Source: Candidatus Omnitrophota bacterium (lineage in GTDB: Bacteria > Omnitrophota > Gorgyraeia > Aquiviventales > Aquiviventaceae). Taken from it: a DNA stretch of 13,819 nucleotides. The stretch covers positions 1 through 13,819 of the forward strand of contig JACQRD010000063.1 of assembly GCA_016206675.1 (NCBI GenBank). Reading direction: 5' to 3'. Shown here piece by piece: positions 11,538 to 13,819 of this stretch (position 1 is its first letter; every line of letters begins with the position of its first letter). A program made the position numbers and the translations under genes. The notes beneath the pieces were generated by a model. The model did not search any database and was not told the origin of the DNA. It was given only the letters and a program-made list of their open reading frames with translations.

Positions 11538-12392
11538 TTACCCCTCAAGCGCCTCCTTCTCCATCACCGTGGAAATCGTCACTCCGCCGACGTACGGCCC
11601 GGTGGTGTGGGTGGTCAGCTCCTGCAGCCGTTGGATGATCCGGCTGGCCCGCTGCGCCTCCTGGAAACACTGCGCGAGGGGTTCCTTCAGCGCCGGCGGC
11701 AACGCCGGCGCCCGCTGCAGCCGTTCCGACTCGGCCAGCAACACCGTCAGCGGCTGGTTGAGCTCGTGCGCCACCCCGCCCGCGAGCTCCATGATCGTCT
11801 GGGTTTTCGTGGCCTCGATCAATTGGGCGCGCTGCTGCTGAATGCGCTCGTTGAGCTGGCTGATTTTGCGGCGCTGCTTTCTGAGCGTGGCGATGGTGCG
11901 CGCGCCGATCACCGCCAACAGCAAGAGGCAAAGCGCTTCCACCGACCGGTGAGAGACGGCCAGCGAGCGGCTGATCCCCACCAGCCCCGTGAGCGCACCG
12001 CCAATGACCAGTGCCGCACCGGCGATCAGCCAGACCCCTTCGAAATAGGCGACCGTAAAGAGCAACACCGCCGCCGGCAACAGCCGAAAGGGGCTGGCGA
12101 TGCCGCCGGAGATGCGCAGCAGGGCCAGCGTGACCAGCGCCGTCAGAACGGTCGGCAGCAAAAACCACGCCGGCGCCACACGATACCATGGAACCAGGCG
12201 GATCAGCAACGCCAACGCGAGCGCGCAGCCGACCAGCACCATCAGCTTGCCGAGATCGACCTGGCCTTGCAAGAGCGTACCGGAGAGGATCAGTACGCCG
12301 CCGGCGCTGGCCGTCAGCACGCGGGACGCGAAACGGGTCAACCACCGCCGATACTCCTGATCCGACCGCAGCGCGAGATCGCTTACAGGCAT
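11538..12392 (-). CDS. multi-TM membrane protein with a HisKA (DHp) domain but no ATPase domain
   Basis: A 284-aa protein. Residues 24-170 hold about five to six transmembrane helices, followed by a coiled-coil stalk (RKQRRKISQLNERIQQQ). Then comes a histidine-kinase dimerisation/phosphotransfer domain with an intact H-box, LAGGVAHELNQPL, phosphoacceptor H209. A second helix (QCFQEAQRASRIIQRLQELT) completes the hairpin. The protein then ends in PYVGGVTISTV; none of the N, G1, F or G2 boxes of the HATPase domain is present, and only 15 nt remain before the next gene, so this is not a simple frameshift. It cannot phosphorylate itself alone; the HATPase of the upstream hybrid kinase is a plausible partner. 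The ATG overlaps the 3' end of that gene by 10 nt, with GGAGGAGG 10 nt upstream. Confidence 0.88.
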   Translation of the reverse strand: MPVSDLALRSDQEYRRWLTRFASRVLTASAGGVLILSGTLLQGQVDLGKLMVLVGCALALALLIRLVPWYRVAPAWFLLPTVLTALVTLALLRISGGIASPFRLLPAAVLLFTVAYFEGVWLIAGAALVIGGALTGLVGISRSLAVSHRSVEALCLLLLAVIGARTIATLRKQRRKISQLNERIQQQRAQLIEATKTQTIMELAGGVAHELNQPLTVLLAESERLQRAPALPPALKEPLAQCFQEAQRASRIIQRLQELTTHTTGPYVGGVTISTVMEKEALEG

Positions 12393-13819
12393 CGGTGGAC
12401 CGCCTCCTCCAGCGCGGTGGCGGTGAACGGCTTGCGCAGCGCATCACACGCCACCGGCCCGGCGCGCAGGCGCTGCTCGATCTCCCGCGTCATCAAGCCG
12501 GACATCGCCAGCACCTTCAGGCTCGGGCGAGCCTTGAGGGCGCGATCGATCAGCTCGAAGCCATCCATCTCCGGCATCTTCAAGTCGGTCAGCAGCAGAT
12601 CGTAGGACTGCGCGGTCAGCGCGTCGAGCGCCTCGCGCCCCGACGGCACGGTGACCACCTGGCAGGAGGCTTGGAGGATGCGGCGGCAGAGCTTGCGGAT
12701 GGCGTCGTCATCATCCACGACCAGCACGCGGGGTTTGCCATCGCCGTCCGATGCCGCGGCCGGCGGCGCCTGCGGTCCCGCCGGTGTTTCCACCAGCAGG
12801 CGAACAGCCTCGAGCAATTGCGTCGGCACAAACGGCGTGCGCAACAGCTGCACGCCGGCGATGGTCTCGGTGAGCACCCGCAACCGCTCATCCCGCCGTC
12901 CGCTCAGCAGGAGGATCTTGCTCTGCGGCAGGACCGCCTGAAGCCGCCGCACCCACTCCAACCCTTCCTCCCCCTCCAGCGTCTCGCTATTGAGCACGAT
13001 CACATGCGGGGGCTCTGCCGCGCGCGCGGCCTGCTCAGCGATTCGGCTGCCATCCGCCGACCCGACCAGCCGATAGCCGCCTTCGCGGAGGATATCCCCC
13101 ACCAGGGCGCGCTGCCGCTCCTCCGGATCCCCGATGAAGACCCGTATCGACGGCTTTGCGGTAGTGGTGGCGACGGGGGGCGGCTCGCTGCGCGAGGGGA
13201 CCGACGCAATCGCCTGATGGGCGACGTAGACATGAAACGTCGTGCCGCGACCCGTGGCGGTTTCCACATCGATGCACCCTTCATGCTGCCGCACCAACCC
13301 GTACACGACCGCCAGCCCCAAGCCGGTGCCCTGCCCGGTCCGTTTGGTCGTGAAAAACGGCTCGAAGATGTGTGCGGCCACACTCGGGTCCATTCCCAGC
13401 CCGGTATCCGAGACGGAGAGCCGCACCAGCGGCCCCGCCGCCATCTCGGGATGCGCATCGCAAAACGCCGCCTCCGGGCGGGTCACCAGCGCGGTGCCAA
13501 TCGTCAGCTGCCCGCCCTGCCGCATGGAGTCGCGCGCATTGGAGCAGAGGTTCATCACGATTTGCTCGAACGCCGTCGGGTCCAGCTTCACCAGCAGCGG
13601 CTCCTTCGCCAGCTCCAGCCGTACCTGGATGGCGTCACCGACGAGCTGCTGCAGCAGCTTCTCCATCTGCTCGATGGTGCGGTTCATTTCCAAAATCGTG
13701 GGCTTCAGCGCCTGGCGGCGGCTGAAGGCCAGCAGCTGGCGCACCATGCCGGACGCGCTCTCCGCGGCGTGCACGATCTCCTGCAGATCGTTCAACAGCT
13801 CCTCATCGTCCTTATGCCG
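12383..13819 (-). CDS. hybrid sensor histidine kinase, 5' end beyond the window (partial)
   Basis: The frame is open through the right edge (13819), so the N terminus, including the H-box and any sensor domain, is missing here. The visible part starts in the second HisKA helix (SGMVRQLLAFSRRQ). It continues into a complete HATPase_c domain: N box NLCSNARDSM, G1 DTGLGMD, F box FEPFFTTKR and G2 GTGLGLAVVYG. Two receivers follow. The first is degenerate: its acceptor Asp is Asn (VIVLNSETLEG) and the conserved Lys is Thr (LLRTPF). The second is canonical (VVDDDDAIRK, LLTDLKMPEMDG, AMSG, LRKPF). A TTG at 13795 would be an artificial start in the middle of HisKA and was rejected. This is the first visible gene of the five-gene signalling operon and its only visible ATPase. 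Confidence 0.93.
   Translation of the reverse strand, partial: RHKDDEELLNDLQEIVHAAESASGMVRQLLAFSRRQALKPTILEMNRTIEQMEKLLQQLVGDAIQVRLELAKEPLLVKLDPTAFEQIVMNLCSNARDSMRQGGQLTIGTALVTRPEAAFCDAHPEMAAGPLVRLSVSDTGLGMDPSVAAHIFEPFFTTKRTGQGTGLGLAVVYGLVRQHEGCIDVETATGRGTTFHVYVAHQAIASVPSRSEPPPVATTTAKPSIRVFIGDPEERQRALVGDILREGGYRLVGSADGSRIAEQAARAAEPPHVIVLNSETLEGEEGLEWVRRLQAVLPQSKILLLSGRRDERLRVLTETIAGVQLLRTPFVPTQLLEAVRLLVETPAGPQAPPAAASDGDGKPRVLVVDDDDAIRKLCRRILQASCQVVTVPSGREALDALTAQSYDLLLTDLKMPEMDGFELIDRALKARPSLKVLAMSGLMTREIEQRLRAGPVACDALRKPFTATALEEAVHRCL

Noticed and set aside
10521..12605. 694-aa open frame on the plus strand
   Set aside because: It runs antisense across the dCache sensor, double-receiver and HisKA genes and into the 3' end of the hybrid kinase. 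All four have clear motifs, and the plus frame is Arg/Gln/His-rich with no recognisable domain: a shadow of GC-rich codon bias.
13793..13795. TTG as the start of the hybrid kinase
   Set aside because: The frame stays open upstream to the window edge with kinase-like residues (DDEELLNDLQEI), and starting here would cut HisKA in half. The gene is simply truncated by the window.
1..13819. tRNA or rRNA genes
   Set aside because: No cloverleaf with a T-arm GTTCRA motif and acceptor pairing, and no rRNA-like conserved segments, were found in the intergenic stretches.

Overview
The window comes from a GC-rich bacterium that carries a complex I (NDH-1) operon and is probably Gram-negative and uncultivated. 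The gene content (separate nuoC and nuoD, a MsbA-like ABC exporter, a dense phosphorelay cluster, compact overlapping genes) fits a deep-branching free-living lineage. Nothing here fixes the phylum. Almost everything is on the minus strand; the only plus-strand gene is the ABC exporter at 7261-9021.

Layout from left to right (transcription of the minus genes runs right to left). At 12-3058 is the start of an NADH-quinone oxidoreductase operon, nuoA-nuoB-nuoC-nuoD. At 3150-3587 is a divergent pyruvoyl-type SpeD-family decarboxylase with a strong promoter and a structured leader of about 120 nt. The stretch 3753-3975 is a gene-free, GC-rich block with inverted repeats. At 4003-4451 are two small tandem paralogous genes of unknown function. 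At 4667-5522 is an XRE regulator plus nucleotidyltransferase pair that looks like a toxin-antitoxin module. At 5566-7246 are the housekeeping genes maf and dus. At 7261-9021 is the ABC exporter, divergent from dus with a 14-bp gap. From 9086 to the right edge is a tightly overlapping five-gene signalling operon: a hybrid kinase (cut by the window edge), a membrane HisKA protein without an ATPase domain, a double-receiver protein, a dCache membrane sensor without an output domain, and a secreted protein.

The protein families are mostly ordinary. The most unusual content lies between the genes. Gene junctions hold symmetric repeats: a 128-nt imperfect palindrome fills the nuoA-nuoB gap, two copies of a 13-bp palindrome bracket the nuoB-nuoC junction, and four tandem heptamers sit just inside nuoD. 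A mirror-image 4+4 heptamer array spans the dus-maf junction and contains the maf start codon, and a third, different heptamer array follows the ABC gene. Several promoters also place the predicted transcript start at or within 3 nt of the start codon (XRE gene, small-gene pair, perhaps dus and the ABC gene), suggesting frequent leaderless transcription. The SpeD gene is the contrast, with a strong Shine-Dalgarno sequence and four successive hairpins in its leader.

The best candidates for something undescribed are the heptamer and palindrome junction elements, the SpeD leader with its divergent enzyme, and the split phosphorelay in which sensor, phosphoacceptor histidine, ATPase and receivers are spread over four proteins.
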